NCBI RefSeq assembly: GCF_002878395.1
Contig: NC_061117.1
Coordinates: 224,080,841-224,144,840, forward strand
Direction of reading: 5' to 3'
Source: Capsicum annuum
Taxonomy: Eukaryota; Streptophyta; Magnoliopsida; Solanales; Solanaceae
Length of the DNA: 64,000 nt
The notes beneath the pieces are model-generated. The model had not been told where the DNA came from. It made no database searches and was given only the letters and a program-made list of their open reading frames with translations. Below are positions 31,660-43,789 of the stretch, one piece after another. Both the position numbers and the translations under genes were made by a program. Numbering within the stretch: the first letter of the stretch is position 1; each line of letters starts with the position of its first letter.

Positions 31660-32699
31660 AAGCCGAGCTTGATTTCGTTCCTACGAAGTCAATCTTGGGG
31701 TTGTTATCTTGAAAATCACAAAAAAAAGAGTGTCAAAATAAAAAATTTCAAAAAAGTACTATTCCTATTTTTGACCCTAGTTCAAAATTTGAGTCTTTGA
31801 TTTTGTTGTTTTCTTGTGTTTTTAGTGTTAGATTCTTTCTCTCTAACACTATAGGAGTCTAGGGTTCGAATTTGAGCTAAATCGGAGTTGATTTGAGTGT
31901 TCTACCATTGTTGTAGGCTTAAACTTGAAGAAAAAGAAGTGGGTTCGAGATCTGAAATTTTGGTTGAAAAATTGAACAAATTGATGTTTGGAATGTGTTT
32001 AGAAGGTTGAAAATAGACTTGGGTTCAAAATTTCATCGCATTCCGATCATCAGTTCAAAAGTTAGAAAGATTGATGTTCTTCGTGTTCTTGGTGTGTTCT
32101 TGAGGATATTTTTATATTCATCTTAAAAGTTCATCCAAAAGAAGGTATGTTATTGGTATTGTGTTGTGGATTTTAAGCTTGAAAAGGTGTTATTTTTTTG
32201 GGAGGTCCAACTTGAACCTTAGAACTTGAAGACTCAAAGTTTGTGTTATTGGTGTTCATCTTGCGTTGTGTGAAGAAGTTGTTGTTTGATCTTGAAGAGA
32301 GAGAAGAAGTATAAGACTTTGCGTTTGTCTTGAGAACATTTTCAAGACAACACCAAAGCAGTAAAAGAAAAGAGGTGTTCAAAAGTATAGATACCAAAAG
32401 GGTGTAAAACACTCTTCAAGGATAGACAAAAGAGGAAAGAGACAAGGCTATCTCAAAAAGTTGTCTTGCCAAAAAAGTGCAAGTTGGTGAAAAGTTGATA
32501 GAAGACTTTTGACTCTTGAAAAGAGAGTCTAATGTTTTGTCCACCTACACAATAGCCAAATTTCCTTCATCAAAGGAGTGTAGTAATGAACACTAAAATC
32601 TTTGAACAAATTTTCTTCAACAGCGTGTGTTTTTGTCTTGTAGGTGGTTATGGTGTTGTTGCCTGTGGTTCAATGACTTGCAGACTGTTTTGTTGTGTG

Positions 32700-33480
32700 A
32701 GACATCATTGGTGTTGTTGTGTGAGGCATTGTGTACTGTTTTGGTTACAATGCATAACAATTCAATTAGTGTTATCTTGGCCAGGATTGAAAATCTTTCC
32801 CGTGAAGTGGCTAGGATGAATGCGGGTCTTGATAGATTAGATTCAAATATATCAACTATGAGTGAGAGTTTGGATCGTATGGAGAGTCGAAGGAACTCTC
32901 GTGCTTCTACTTCCAAAACTTTACATCCAACTACCAATCCCCCAAGACCACCATAAAATGCCATAAGCCAAGTGTCCAATTACCCTCAAAACCGAGATCT
33001 AAGTAAGCCAATCCCCCGCAAATTGATCAATTCCAACAAGAAGAACTTGGAATCCAAATGCTTCCACTAAAATCGAACTCTCTCATCCAAGCTCCACAAC
33101 CGAAGCTCCACTTCACCAAATCAATCTTCTCAACCGTAGCTCCACTTCCCCAAAGCTAACACATCCATGTAGAGGAATATGGTAGAGAGGGACGTGAAGG
33201 ATATAGAATCTTTGATGATGCTTATATGATGGAAGATGAGTTGAAAGGAAGACATAGGGATCCACAAGGAACCCACCACCAAGAAAAGTGGTGGGATGCA
33301 TTTCGGATGAGATTGAAGACAAGGCTCAAGATGGAGAGGAAGTCGAGGTTCAAAATGAAGATGTTGGCCATGACTTGTGTTATTGAGATCTCGGATTCCA
33401 CATGTGTTTTGGTCCCTCTCATGTTTTGCGGGCTATTTTTGAGTGGTTTCTTTGAAGTGGCCAATTGATGAGGTGAAGCC
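32700..33480 (+). pseudogene. Gag remnant of the SINE-nested LTR element
   Basis: Plus-strand frame 32627-32956 contains LARIENLSREVARMNAGLDR and SESLDRMESRRNSR, a coiled-coil start typical of gypsy Gag N-termini, then stops. A later frame (about 33170-33300) gives GREGRERYRIFDDAYMMEDE and EKWWDAF. No conserved Gag core or CCHC knuckle remains. Not a host gene. Confidence 0.55.
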
Positions 33481-33518
33481 ATGAATTTGAGGGCAAATTC
33501 CTCTCAAGATGGAGAGGA

Positions 33519-34132
33519 TAATACAAGTATGATTATGAAGCTCAATGTGTGTGCAAGTGCAGCAAAGGATCGTGCAAGGAATTCCAATGTTGAAACATGA
33601 GATGAACCAAAGACACACCCAAAGCCGCCCATTTTTTTATTTGCTACACTAGAGGGGTGGCCTTTGAAGGCTTTTCATTAAAGGGGAACTTTGTCATTTT
33701 AAGTCTAAATTGTTATGTAATATAAATAGAACAAGATAGGTCTTTAAGGCTTTGTTGATTATTGTTGTAAGTTCTTGAAACACTTTTGAAACATCAAAGT
33801 CCTCTCTCTACTTGAGGCAACCGAAACTAGGACAAGAAACTAGTGTGGATTCACTAGTGATTGTATTTGCTTGAAAACATTGGTGCTTGAGTGGAGGAGT
33901 CCTCTCTTGTTTCATTGTAAGAACTTGGTGTTACTTTAGATGTTTGTAGGGGTTTTAGAGTTTAATATACTCTCTAGTTCTTATCTTACATGTTCTCTCT
34001 ATGTCAAGTTATTTATCCCTTTGTATCTTAAGTTAGTCTTTGTTGTTGTTGCCATTTGATGTCTTGTTCGTGTGGGCTTTTTTTTGTGAATTTGTGGACT
34101 GTTTGAGCCTTCTTAGATACCATTTGGTATCA
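33519..34132 (+). repeat. 3' LTR of the SINE-nested element
   Basis: 614 bp; differs from the 5' LTR by scattered substitutions and a few small indels, the largest close to its start. Confidence 0.9.
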
Positions 34133-34160
34133 CATGACAACTTTACTTGTTACACAAACG

Positions 34161-34373
34161 CTTCCGTTTGTCTACAATGAAAAGCAAAAAAGAAGAAAAA
34201 GACTTTGCAAGCCAGGCATTTTTCACCCTATGAGTAAGCCACAAGCACATGCATTCTAGCATCTCACCTTTTCCCCCAAAAAAGTGGAGATATTTGACCC
34301 AACCCAACAAAAGTCTCGTTGGATTAACTTTTGAAAATATGACTATGTATGCTTGAGACATAAGTTTAGTTTA
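34161..34373. other. Short unassigned interval
   Basis: Between the SINE 5' end and the start of the gypsy LTR copy; no recognisable feature. Confidence 0.4.
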
Positions 34374-35975
34374 GTCAAAAACTTGTCATTTGCTTGTTAA
34401 TTTTTTTTGATGAATTTCAAAATTCTCATATAAGAGATGAAGTGCTAGCTATTTTTCATTCAAGATGTTTATTCCTTTTTTTTCCTCACGTTGTCTTGTC
34501 AAAATGATGAGAAAGTTTGGACTTTTGTGGCTAAATATAATTATTTAGATATTTTTGAGTCATGCACAGTATGATTGTTGAATGATACTTCACTTTTAGA
34601 AATGCTAAACTTTTATTCTAATTTTCTTACTCCCTTTGGATTATTATATGTGCTCTTTGTGTGTGTAAAGACTTGATTCGTGTCTCTCTTTGATTCATAA
34701 ATTCAAAAGATAATCAACAATGTCTTAGAAAGATAAACCATACGTCGTTACACATTTTCCCCTAAAATGTTGATTGTAATTTAGATGTATGGATCTTCGT
34801 TAATGTCTCCTTAATTGAAATTTAAAGATTCTCTTTTTCGAAAAATTAGCCTTTATTTTATTTTATTATATGGATTAGTGGCTATGTTTGTTCTATTTTA
34901 GAAGTCATGGCTATTTTTCTTATTGCCTTATCCCTTTACTTTCGCAAGCTTATGTTGTTTGTTCTCGCATTAATTCATTGAATATGGCCTTCTTCCTTTT
35001 ACATTTATTCATTCTTGATATGAACATAAATCATGAGGCATGTAAGTGGGTGTCTTTGCTTTACATTTTATCTGTTGACTCTCATTCTTGTTACACGTGT
35101 GCAAGTGTGCTTATCATTGTCATTCAAAAATTGGTTCTTGATATTTTCTTTTGCTTTGAAATATGTCACTTTTGTGCCTTGAACGTATATTAATTTCTTT
35201 ATCTTTGCTTTGCATGCAAAAAATATCTCGAGTCCAAATGGACTCCTTTTCTCTTTCACTCGTAATAGCCAATGAGACTCACCTCTTCGAGTCAAGTTCG
35301 ATTTTTAAACCCCAAGGTCGACTATATGGCGTACGGGTGGAAGAAGATGGAAGAAGAAGGAAAATGGGCCAAAACCCATTGATAAGGTCTCTAAGATACT
35401 TGAAAAGTCTTGATTTTTATTATTGTCTTACTCTTTATCGATTTATTTACTTATCTATTTGTTCATTCATTTGGGTCTCGAAGTCAAAGTTGTAAATTAA
35501 TACAGGTGAAGCAGGTGTAGGTCGAAAACTCAATATTTAGATTAGGACAGGTGAAAATGGGTCAAAGCCCAAATTAGCTTAGGAAAAGATTTATGATTTG
35601 GGCCTAATGGCCTAAGTCCTTTAGTCTCCCCCTTTCTCCTTTCTATGTTAATTGTTCTTAGTTTTCTTAGATTTAGTTAAAATCCCCGCTAAGTCGTCAA
35701 AATTTGTTTTGCACAAATCTTGAAGACAATTTTCTTTAATCGTTTTCTTTTCAAAACTCAACTTTTTCTTTCTAAAGTTAGTCAAAAAAGTTATTTTCAA
35801 ATAATCCGGATAACTGCAAGTTAGCGGACATTTTAGGTGCCTTAAAAACCTTTCTAAAATGTTAATGAGAACCACTTACCTAGAATTTTAAAACATAAAT
35901 GATTTTTCTATTTTAAATCATGTAATTTATAAAAGTTTTCTTAATTTTTCTAAATAAATTAAGTGGTGACTCTAA
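34374..35975 (+). repeat. Truncated LTR of a long-LTR gypsy element
   Basis: This 1.6-kb stretch is an inverted, diverged copy of about 40970-42560, i.e. of the 3' part of the solo LTR. Shared landmarks include AGTCAAAAACTTGTC, CGAGTCCAAATGGACTCC, CCCCAAGGTCGACTATATGG and AAATTAAGTGGTGACT near the end. The first 2.4 kb of the LTR are absent. It joins directly to an integrase fragment at about 36000, so the element has a large deletion. Confidence 0.8.
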
Positions 35976-36000
35976 GAAGACGACAATCAGAACTGGTTAC

Positions 36001-36970
36001 TTCTGGATGACCATGGAAAATGATTGTAGCAAGTATGTGCAAAAGTGCCTAAAATGCCAGGTACAAGGAGATTTGATTCGGATGCCTCCTCATGAGCTTT
36101 ATGCGATGAGTTCATCTTGGCCTTTCGTAGCTTGGGGTATGAATGTTATCGGGACAATAGAGCTACCAGCATCGAATAGGCATAGATTTATTTTGGTTTC
36201 TATTGATTACTTCACTAAGTGGGTCGAAGCTGCTTCATATATAGCCATTACTAAGAAGGTGGTTGCAGATTTTTGATTTGCGAATTTAGAGTGCATGAAT
36301 CAATCATTACTGATAATGGGATAACTTGAACAATCACTTGATGAATGAGGTCTGTGATCAATTCAAGATTGTTCATCGCAACTCGACTGCATATCGTCCA
36401 CAAATGAATGGAGCCGTTGAGCCACCGAGAAGAACATTAAGAAGATCTTGAGGAAGATGGTCGAAAGAAATAAATCATGGCATGATATGTTGCCTTATGC
36501 TCTAATAGGGTATCACACAACAGTTCGAACCTCAACTGGGGCAACCCCTTATCTACTTTTTTATGAGAATGAAGCTATGATACCTGTCGAGGTTGAAATA
36601 TTTTCCTTAAGAATTATTCAAGAAGCCAGATTAAGTAATGAAAAATAGGCTTGCGCTCGCTATGAACAACTCATGTTGATTGATGAGAAGAGAATGGTTG
36701 TCATGTGTCATGGTCAGTTGTATCGATACAGGATGATCCATGCCTTCAACAAAAAAGTAAGAACTCGAACATTTGAAGTTGGGCTATAGGTTCTCAAACG
36801 CATATTCCCGCACCAAGAAGAGTACAAAGACAAGTTCTCTTCAAATTGGCAAGGATCATACATAGTTCGCAAAATACTATCCGGAGGAGCTCTGATTCTA
36901 TCTGAGATGGATGTTCAAGAGTAAACTAAACCAATCAATTCCGATGCGGTAAAGAGATACTATGTTTGAA
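36001..36970 (+). pseudogene. Ty3/gypsy integrase remnant
   Basis: Plus-strand segments read GYFWMTMENDCSKYVQKCLK (zinc-binding HHCC end with C-x2-C), WPFVAWGMNVIGTIELP and IDYFTKWVEAASY (catalytic core), then after frame breaks KILRKMVERNKSWHDMLPYA, GYHTTVRTSTGATPYLL, and a C-terminal QGSYIVRKILSGGALILSEM. The first catalytic Asp of the usual GMDVIG motif is Asn here. In-frame stops and frameshifts lie at about 36274, 36300-36440, 36646 and 36790. No RT or RNase H precedes it. Confidence 0.88.
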
Positions 36971-38189
36971 GGATGTTTTAGTTTTTGTTTCCTTGGTTTA
37001 TTTGTAATGGCCTTTATGATAGAACTTGTTTTATGATGTGTAATTTCCTAGAATCCCTTTTCTTTTGAGTACGAACTACGTTTGACCTGAATTTTCAAGA
37101 AAAGGATACGCAGGAAGCCTACGTCGGCTTCGGTCAATCCCTTAGGAGAATTTATCCTTTTCTTTTATGTATGAACTACGTGATGACCTGAATTCCCAAG
37201 AAAGAAATATGTAGGCGGTCTATGCCGGCTTCGATCAATCCATTAGATTTTTTTATATATCTCTAGAGTAGTCCTGAACTACGTTTGACCTGATGTCTGC
37301 TTTAATGAAATATGTAGGCGCCACAATGACTCAATCATATAACTCCAGGAAATAAAAATTAGGGCAGAATTTTTTAGATTCTTTCTCGAAAATTCACTAG
37401 AGGAAGATCATCATCAAACAAAGAGAACGAAAACTAACAAATACTTCGGATCCTCTTGAGTTGAGATCATCTCAAACAACTTTAAACTGAGACAGAAATT
37501 TTGAGGAAGGCCTCAAAATTTCCACTAAACACTAGAATATATTTTAAATTTTCCCGCACCAGAGGTAAAATTCAAGCTTTAGAAGTCACCAACTATGACA
37601 AGTCTAGGTAGACTAAATCTCCAGCTATGATAGAACTGTTGATAGAAACCCTCAGTAATGATGATGAATCCCTGGAATTCCTCCATCAAACGACGGATAC
37701 AGTCAGAACCAAGAGAAAGATGTTTATTGAGCTAGTACATGACATAACCGGCCGAAATTTTCTAAATCTTTTACAGAAGTTATGAAACTAGTTTTTAAAA
37801 ATGAAGACTACTTCCGGAAAACTATACAAATCTTCTTACGTAGTGATCACCTAAGCATCTATTGGGAAGGGGAGTCAGGGTGGAAGTCCCAATATGACAG
37901 AGTACCCGAAAGATGGCGAGGATCAAATCAAGGATTGAAGAAGGTCAACATGGAGTAGTTTTACTCAAAAACTAATTATTTTTCTGTGGATGCAGGGATC
38001 AGTACACAAAAAATGAAAATCTTTTTTCAAAAAAATCCCCAAGCGGGGTTACTAGCTACACCAAAGCATATAATGCTCAAGAACGGCATTTTTGAGTAGC
38101 TTAGAAGACGGGTTTAATACCCATTTATCGAGGACCTTTTAAATTGTCTATCTCATTTTTTGATATCATGAAAGACAAACAAAGGCGCC
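36971..38189 (+). other. Gypsy 3' non-coding region with short repeats
   Basis: Follows the integrase. About 37068-37330 has three imperfect copies of a roughly 100-bp unit beginning GAACTACGTTTGACCTGA and containing ATGTAGGCGGTCTATGCC, seen in other Solanaceae gypsy elements. The rest contains fragments such as CGGGGTTACTAGCTACACC. No intact ORF. Probably the end of the gypsy element, cut by the LINE at 38190. Confidence 0.55.
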
Positions 38190-40302
38190 TTATCTTCTTT
38201 ATTATGCGGGGTTAGAGGAGAAAGACGGGGAAAAGAGGTTATATAGGCTTGCTAAGGCTAGAGAACGAAAAGGCCGTGACCTCGATCAAGTGAAGTGCAT
38301 TAAGGAGAGGATGACAGTGTTTTGGTAGAGGATGTTCACATTAAGAAGAGATGGAAGGAATATTTTCATAGACTTTTGAACGAAGAGGGGGGCAGAGGCA
38401 TTGAGTTAGGGGAACTGGAGCACTCGAAGGAGAGCCGTGATTTTAGTTATTGTAGGAGTTTTAAGGTTGAGGAGGTCATAGAAGTTATTCGTAGGATGCG
38501 GAGGGGTAGGGCGACGGGGCCTGACGAGATTCCGGTGGATTTTTGGAAGTGTTCTGGTAAGGCAGGGTTAAGGTGGTTGATTGATTTGTTTAACAGCATT
38601 TTCAGGTCTACGAAATGCCTGAGGCTTAGAGATGGAGTACATTGATTCCGTTGTATAAAAACAAGGGTGATATCCAGAGCTGCAGTAACTATAGGGGTAT
38701 TAAGCTGTTGAGTCACACTATAAAGATTTGAGAGAGATTGATTGAGCGAAGGTTAAGGAGGGTCATGTACATTTCTGAGAAACAGTTTGGATTTATGCCT
38801 GCTCATTCAATGACAGAGGCAATCCACCTGGTGAGAAGATTGGTGGAGTAGTATAGAGAAAGGAAGAGGGATTTGCACATGGTATTCATCGACCTGGAAA
38901 AGGCATACGATAGAGTCCGGAAGGAGGTTCCTTCGAGATGTTTGATGGAGGGGTCCTGATGATGTACATCAGAGCCATTAAGGACATGTATGATGGAGGA
39001 AGGACCCGGCTGATAATGGTGGGAGGATACTTAGAGCATTTCCCGGTCGAGATAGGGTTGCACCAAGGATCAGCTCTTAGTCCGTTCATATTTGCGTTGG
39101 TGACGGACGTGTTGACATGGAGCATTCAAGGCGAGGTGCCCTGGTGTATGTTATTTATGGATGATGTAGTGCTAATTGATGAGACGCGAGAGGGAGGGGG
39201 TGTGAATGACAAACTAGAGGTTTGGAGGAAAATCCTTAAGGCTAAGGGGTTCGGGTTGAGCAGGGCTAAGACAGAGTATTTGAAGTGCAAGTTTGGTGAC
39301 TTGAGGGAGGAGGACAAAGTGGTGGTGAGGTTGGATTCCCAGGTTGTCTGTAAGACGAATAGTTTTAAGTATCTTGGGTCTACGATTCAGGGGAATAGTG
39401 AAATCGATGAAGATATCTCCAAGCGTATTGGGGCAGATTTGATGAAGTGGAGGTTAGCCTCGGGAGTGTTGTGTGATAAGAAGGTGCCCCTTAAGCTTAA
39501 AGAAAGATTCTATAGAGTGGCAATTCGACTGGCCATGTTGTATGGAGAGGAGTGTTGGCCAGTCAAGCACTCCCACATTCAAAAATTGAAGGTGGTAGAA
39601 ATGATAATGTTATGTGGGATGTGTGGGATTACTGGGGGGGACAGAGTTAGGAATAAGATTATCCGGGAGAATGTGGGAGTACCGTCGATTGAGGACAAGA
39701 TGCGGGAAGGACGTCTGAGATGGTTCGGGCATGTGATAAGGAGGGGCGCAGATGGCACAGTCCGAAGGTATGAGAGGCTAGCTCTGGATGGTTTCAAGAG
39801 GAGTAGAGGTAGGCCGAAGAAATACTGGAGGGAGGTGATTAGACATGACATGGAGCAGCTTCAGCTGACTGAGGACATGACCCTAGATAGGGGTGGAGAT
39901 CGTGGATAAGGGTAGAAGACTAGTGGGAGTATGTGGGTGTAGCTTGAAGCCAGAAGAGTTAATATGTAGCCGTGTTAGTAATCCTAGGCCTATACTTAGG
40001 CGTCCTTGGTTGGTGAGTGTTTGGTACGACTAGGGGGTGTCCTTTGGCTTTTGTCTCAGTCCCTATGTTCTAATTTTGTGTCGCCCTTTTTTATGTATTC
40101 CGTAGTTCTCTGATTTCTATTTGACTATTTATTATGCCTAATTTTATTATGTCATCTACCCTCTTGTCCACTATTCTTTCTTGAGCCGGGGATCTATCGG
40201 AAACAACCTCTTTATTTCTTCGGAGGTAGTGGTATGGACTGCGTACATCTTACCCTCCCCAGACCCCACTGTGGGGGAATATACTGGGTCTGTTGTTGTT
40301 GT
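38190..40302 (+). mobile_element. RTE-clade LINE, 5'-truncated, frameshifted
   Basis: Same family as the element at 1613-4012. Plus-strand RT pieces: [40 protein letters not shown] and [13 protein letters not shown] (38322-38645 frame), a broken middle with NQFGFMP-like KQFGFMPAHS and [12 protein letters not shown], then 38938-39909 with [19 protein letters not shown] and the catalytic box as [13 protein letters not shown] (Met for the usual Ala). The 3' part has the family tail (GAGCCGGGGATCTATCGG, CCCCAGACCCCACTGTGGG) and ends TGTTGTTGTTGTATT. At least two frameshifts. Confidence 0.9.
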
Positions 40303-40310
40303 ATTAAAAA

Positions 40311-40941
40311 AATAAAATAGACATAAAATGATAAATTAACTCTTGGTGTATTAAATTAATTTGACCTCCTTCAACCGTGATTTTACCGTATCACTCTTAA
40401 TTAATTATTATTAGTGCTTCGTCTATTTACCATATTGCCCCTAATTGCTTCGTAATTTACTATATTACCCCTAATTAATTGTTATAAGTAATTTATATAT
40501 TCGAATTAATAATATTTTTTATTATATTACCCCTAATTAATTATTATAAGTCATTTATTTATTAGAATTAATAATATTTAATTAAAAATAGATATTTATG
40601 ACATTTGTTTCATTTGCTTTAACCGTAATTTTAGTATATCATCCCTAATTAATCATTATAAGTCATTTATGTATTAAAAAAAAATATTTAATTAAAAAAT
40701 AGATGACATGTCTTCCTATATTACCCCTAATAGCTCCGTGATTTACTATATTACACCTAATTAATTATTAAAAGTCATTTATATATTCAAATTAATAATA
40801 TTTTTTTTACTATGTTACTCCTAATCGACCAGTGCTTTGTCCGTTTACCATATTGCCCTAATTGCTTTGTAATTTTCTATATTATCCCTAATTAATTATT
40901 ATAAGTCATTTATATATTAGAATTAGTAATATTTTTTATTA
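40311..40941. repeat. AT-rich satellite, left block
   Basis: Units of roughly 70-200 bp made from ATATTACCCCTAATTAATT, ATTATAAGTCATTTATATATT and AGAATTAATAATATTTAATT, interspersed with TTCAACCGTGATTTTACTA. The first part (AAATAGACATAAAATGATAA) recurs at 46140. The array continues beyond the solo LTR at 44994. Confidence 0.88.
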
Positions 40942-42579
40942 TATTATGTTTTGCGGAAATTTTGACTTTATTATAGTCGCCACTTAATTTTTGAAAAGGA
41001 ATTAAGAAACCTTCGTAAACTACTTAGACGATTCAAAACAGGAAAATCGTTTAAGTCAGAGATTCTAGGTAAGTGGCTCCTATTAACATTTTCGGAAGGT
41101 GTTAGGCACCTGAAACATCCGCTAACTTGCGGTTATTCGATCTGTTTGAAAATCATTCTTTTGACTAACTAAGAAAATCGATTTGTTGAAAAAGTAGTTG
41201 ATTAAGAAAAGTTTTTGCAAAATCAGTTTTTTAGCGACTTAGTTAAGGATTCAACTAGGTTCGCAAGAAACACGTAAAACAAGTAAGCAAAAAGGAAAGG
41301 GGGAAAAGGGAGAAATAGTGATTTAGGCTTTTAAGCCCAAACCGTCAACCCTGTCCTAATCTAGTTGGATTTTTTGACCCATTTTCCTTTCACCTGTCCT
41401 AATCTATTTTTTTGAACCTTTGGTTTGAGTTCGTTCCACCTGTATTAAGAGACAACTTTGGCTTTGAGGCCGAAATGAATAAATAAATAAATAAATAAAC
41501 AAATATATAAAAAGAAGACAATAATAAAAATCGAGACTTTTCAAGTCTCTTAGTGACCTCATCAATGGGTTTTGACCAATTTTCCTTCGTCGTCTATCTT
41601 GTATACCCGCACGCCACATAGTCGACCTTGGGTTTAAACTTCAAACCTGACTCGAATTGGTGGGCCTCATTAGCCCATTACGAAATGCAAGAGGAGAGGA
41701 GTCCATTTGGACTCAACATATTTTTTGCATGCAAAGAAAAGATAAAGAAATTAATATACGTTCAAGGCATAAAAGTGACATATTTCAAAGCAAAAAAAAA
41801 TATCAAGAACCAATCTTTGAATGACAATGATAAACATACTTGCACATGAATGAGAGTAAACAAATAAAATTCAAAGCAAAGACATCCACTTACATGCCTA
41901 ATGATTTATGTTCATATAAGAATGAATAAAGGTAAAAGGAAGAATGTCATATTCAATGAATTAATGCGAGAACAAATAATGAAAGTTGCAAGAATAAATG
42001 GATGAGGCGATAAGAAAATACCCATGGCTTCTAAAATTGAACAAACATAGAAACTAATCCATAGAATAAAAGAAAATAAAGGCTAACTTTTTAAGAAAGA
42101 GAATCTTTAAATTTCAATTAAGGTGACATTAATGAAAATTCATACAGCTAAATTACAACTGACATTTTATGGGAAAAAGTGTAACGACTTATGGTTTATT
42201 TCTAAGACATCGTTGATTCTCTTTTGATATTGTGAATCAAAAAGAGACGCAAATCAAGTCTTTACACACACAAAGATCACATATAACAATCAAAAGGGAG
42301 TAAAAATTTTGAATAAAAGTTTAGCAGCTCTACAAGTGAAATATCGTTCAACAATCATACTATGCATGACTCGGAAATATTAAAATAATTCTATCTAGCC
42401 ACAAAAATCCAAACTTTCTCATCATTTTGACAAGTCAACATGCAAAAAAAAATGAATGAACATCTTGGATGAAAAATAGCTAGCACCTCATCTCTCATAT
42501 GAGGATTTTGAAATCCATTAAAATAATTAGCAAGCAAAGGACAAGTTTTTGACTTAATCAATTACTTACTATTTTATGA

Positions 42580-43245
42580 AGGCAAAACAAACAATAGTAA
42601 CTATTTTTCTGACATAAAAAATAAAAAAAAAAACAACTTTACATGCTAAAACAAACATATCCGCCAACAATGAATTTAAACAAGACATGAGTTCGTTTTT
42701 TGAACAAAGATCAAAACTTTATACATAACAATCAAAGAATAAAGTCAAAAGGTAAAACAATCAACATTAACTATTCTTTTCAACATAAAGGAAATAACTT
42801 TACATGCTAAACACAAACATTCTACCAACTATGAGTTTAAACAAGACATGAGTATGTTTTTCAAGCAAAAATCTAAACTTCATCCAAAATAATCAAAAAA
42901 TAAGTTTAAAAGGCAAAACAATCAATATTAACTATTATTTTCAACATAAAGAAAATATTTTTACATGATAAAGACAAACATATCCACCAATAATGAGTTT
43001 AAACAAAGCACAAATACATCTTTTAAGCAAAGATTGAAACTTTATCTATAATAATTAAAGAATAAAGTCAAAAAAGGAGAAATAATCTATATTAAGTGTT
43101 CTTTTCAACATAAAGGAAACAACTTTATAGCTTAAAACAAACATATCCGCCAATAATGAATTTAAACAAAACATAAATACTTCTTTTAAGCAAAGATTGA
43201 AACTTTATCTATTATAATCAAAGAATAAAGTAAAAAAGACACATT
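42580..43245. repeat. Four copies of a 162-bp tandem repeat inside the solo LTR
   Basis: The motif CAAACATATCCGCCAACAAT begins at 42652, 42814, 42975 and 43138, spacing 162, 161 and 163 bp. Each unit also carries TTTAAACAAGACATGAG, AAGAATAAAGTCAAAA and TTTTCAACATAAAGGAAA. Confidence 0.92.
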
Positions 43246-43789
43246 GCTAGCTCATTTTTTATACCATGAACAATAATCATAATATTGATAGCACAACGTC
43301 CTATGGCCTTCAAGGTCATCTACAGCAAACAATTCCAGAAATAAAATTATAACTATGAACTACGAGGAAAAAAAAAAAATGAAGAACGAGACTACGAGCT
43401 TCGTCGGAATCAACCGCCACCGAATAACGTCGCCAGCAACTCAAGATTTTTTTATTAGCCGACCAACTTTATGAAACAAAAATTTTTACTAAATAAAAAT
43501 AATTATTTTTGCTCAAAAGGATTTTTTCACCTTTTTAGCCTTTTTTCCCCTACTTTTTCCTCCTCCCTCTTTACCAAAGTAGTGATAGTATTTAAAGGAG
43601 AGAATGCGATTTTTTCTTCCTTTTCCACCAATGTGAGAGAAAAGTATTTATAGAAAAGGATGGGGATTTATTTCTTGTCATCCACTAATGTGAGAGAAAA
43701 AAACCTTTAGGGGTGTTTTTGGAATGTAAAAATTGAAGATAAGGTGAGGTGGAAGATAATATGAGGGGAAATAGTACAATGTACTACAA

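Larger units (their letters stand above)
31067..34132 (+). mobile_element. Non-autonomous LTR retrotransposon (gag remnant only)
   Basis: 5' LTR 31067-31659 and 3' LTR 33519-34132 are near-identical; the LTR starts TGATAC (TAATAC in the 3' copy) and ends GTATCA. Target duplication CATGA (31062-31066, 34133-34137). Just before the 3' LTR lies a purine-rich AAGATGGAGAGGA. The 1.86-kb interior has only a gag-like piece. No protease, RT or integrase. The interior start AAAGCC after GGTATCA continues the tRNA-Met-type primer site, so the site straddles the LTR edge. Probably a Ty3/gypsy-derived, large-retrotransposon-derivative type element. Confidence 0.9.
30950..34160 (-). repeat. SINE split in two by an LTR element
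   Basis: Minus-strand SINE: 5' piece at 34160-34133 (TAACAAGTAAAGTTGTCATG) and 3' piece at 31066-30950 (ACCAAGAGGTCACATGTTC with box-B-like GTTCAAGCCGC, then AATGCAGGGTAAGGCTACG and AGTACACCAGGTGGCC). Joining the two across the 5-bp duplication CATGA restores the continuous SINE. Other copies of this SINE type are at 54660-54792 and 63752-63885. Confidence 0.85.

Noticed and set aside
32617..32979. 120-codon minus-strand ORF
   Set aside because: Antisense of the gag coiled-coil segment of the LTR element.
41404..41849. ORFs of 71-73 codons
   Set aside because: Inside the solo LTR and mirrored at 35068-35495 in the inverted LTR copy; non-coding LTR sequence.
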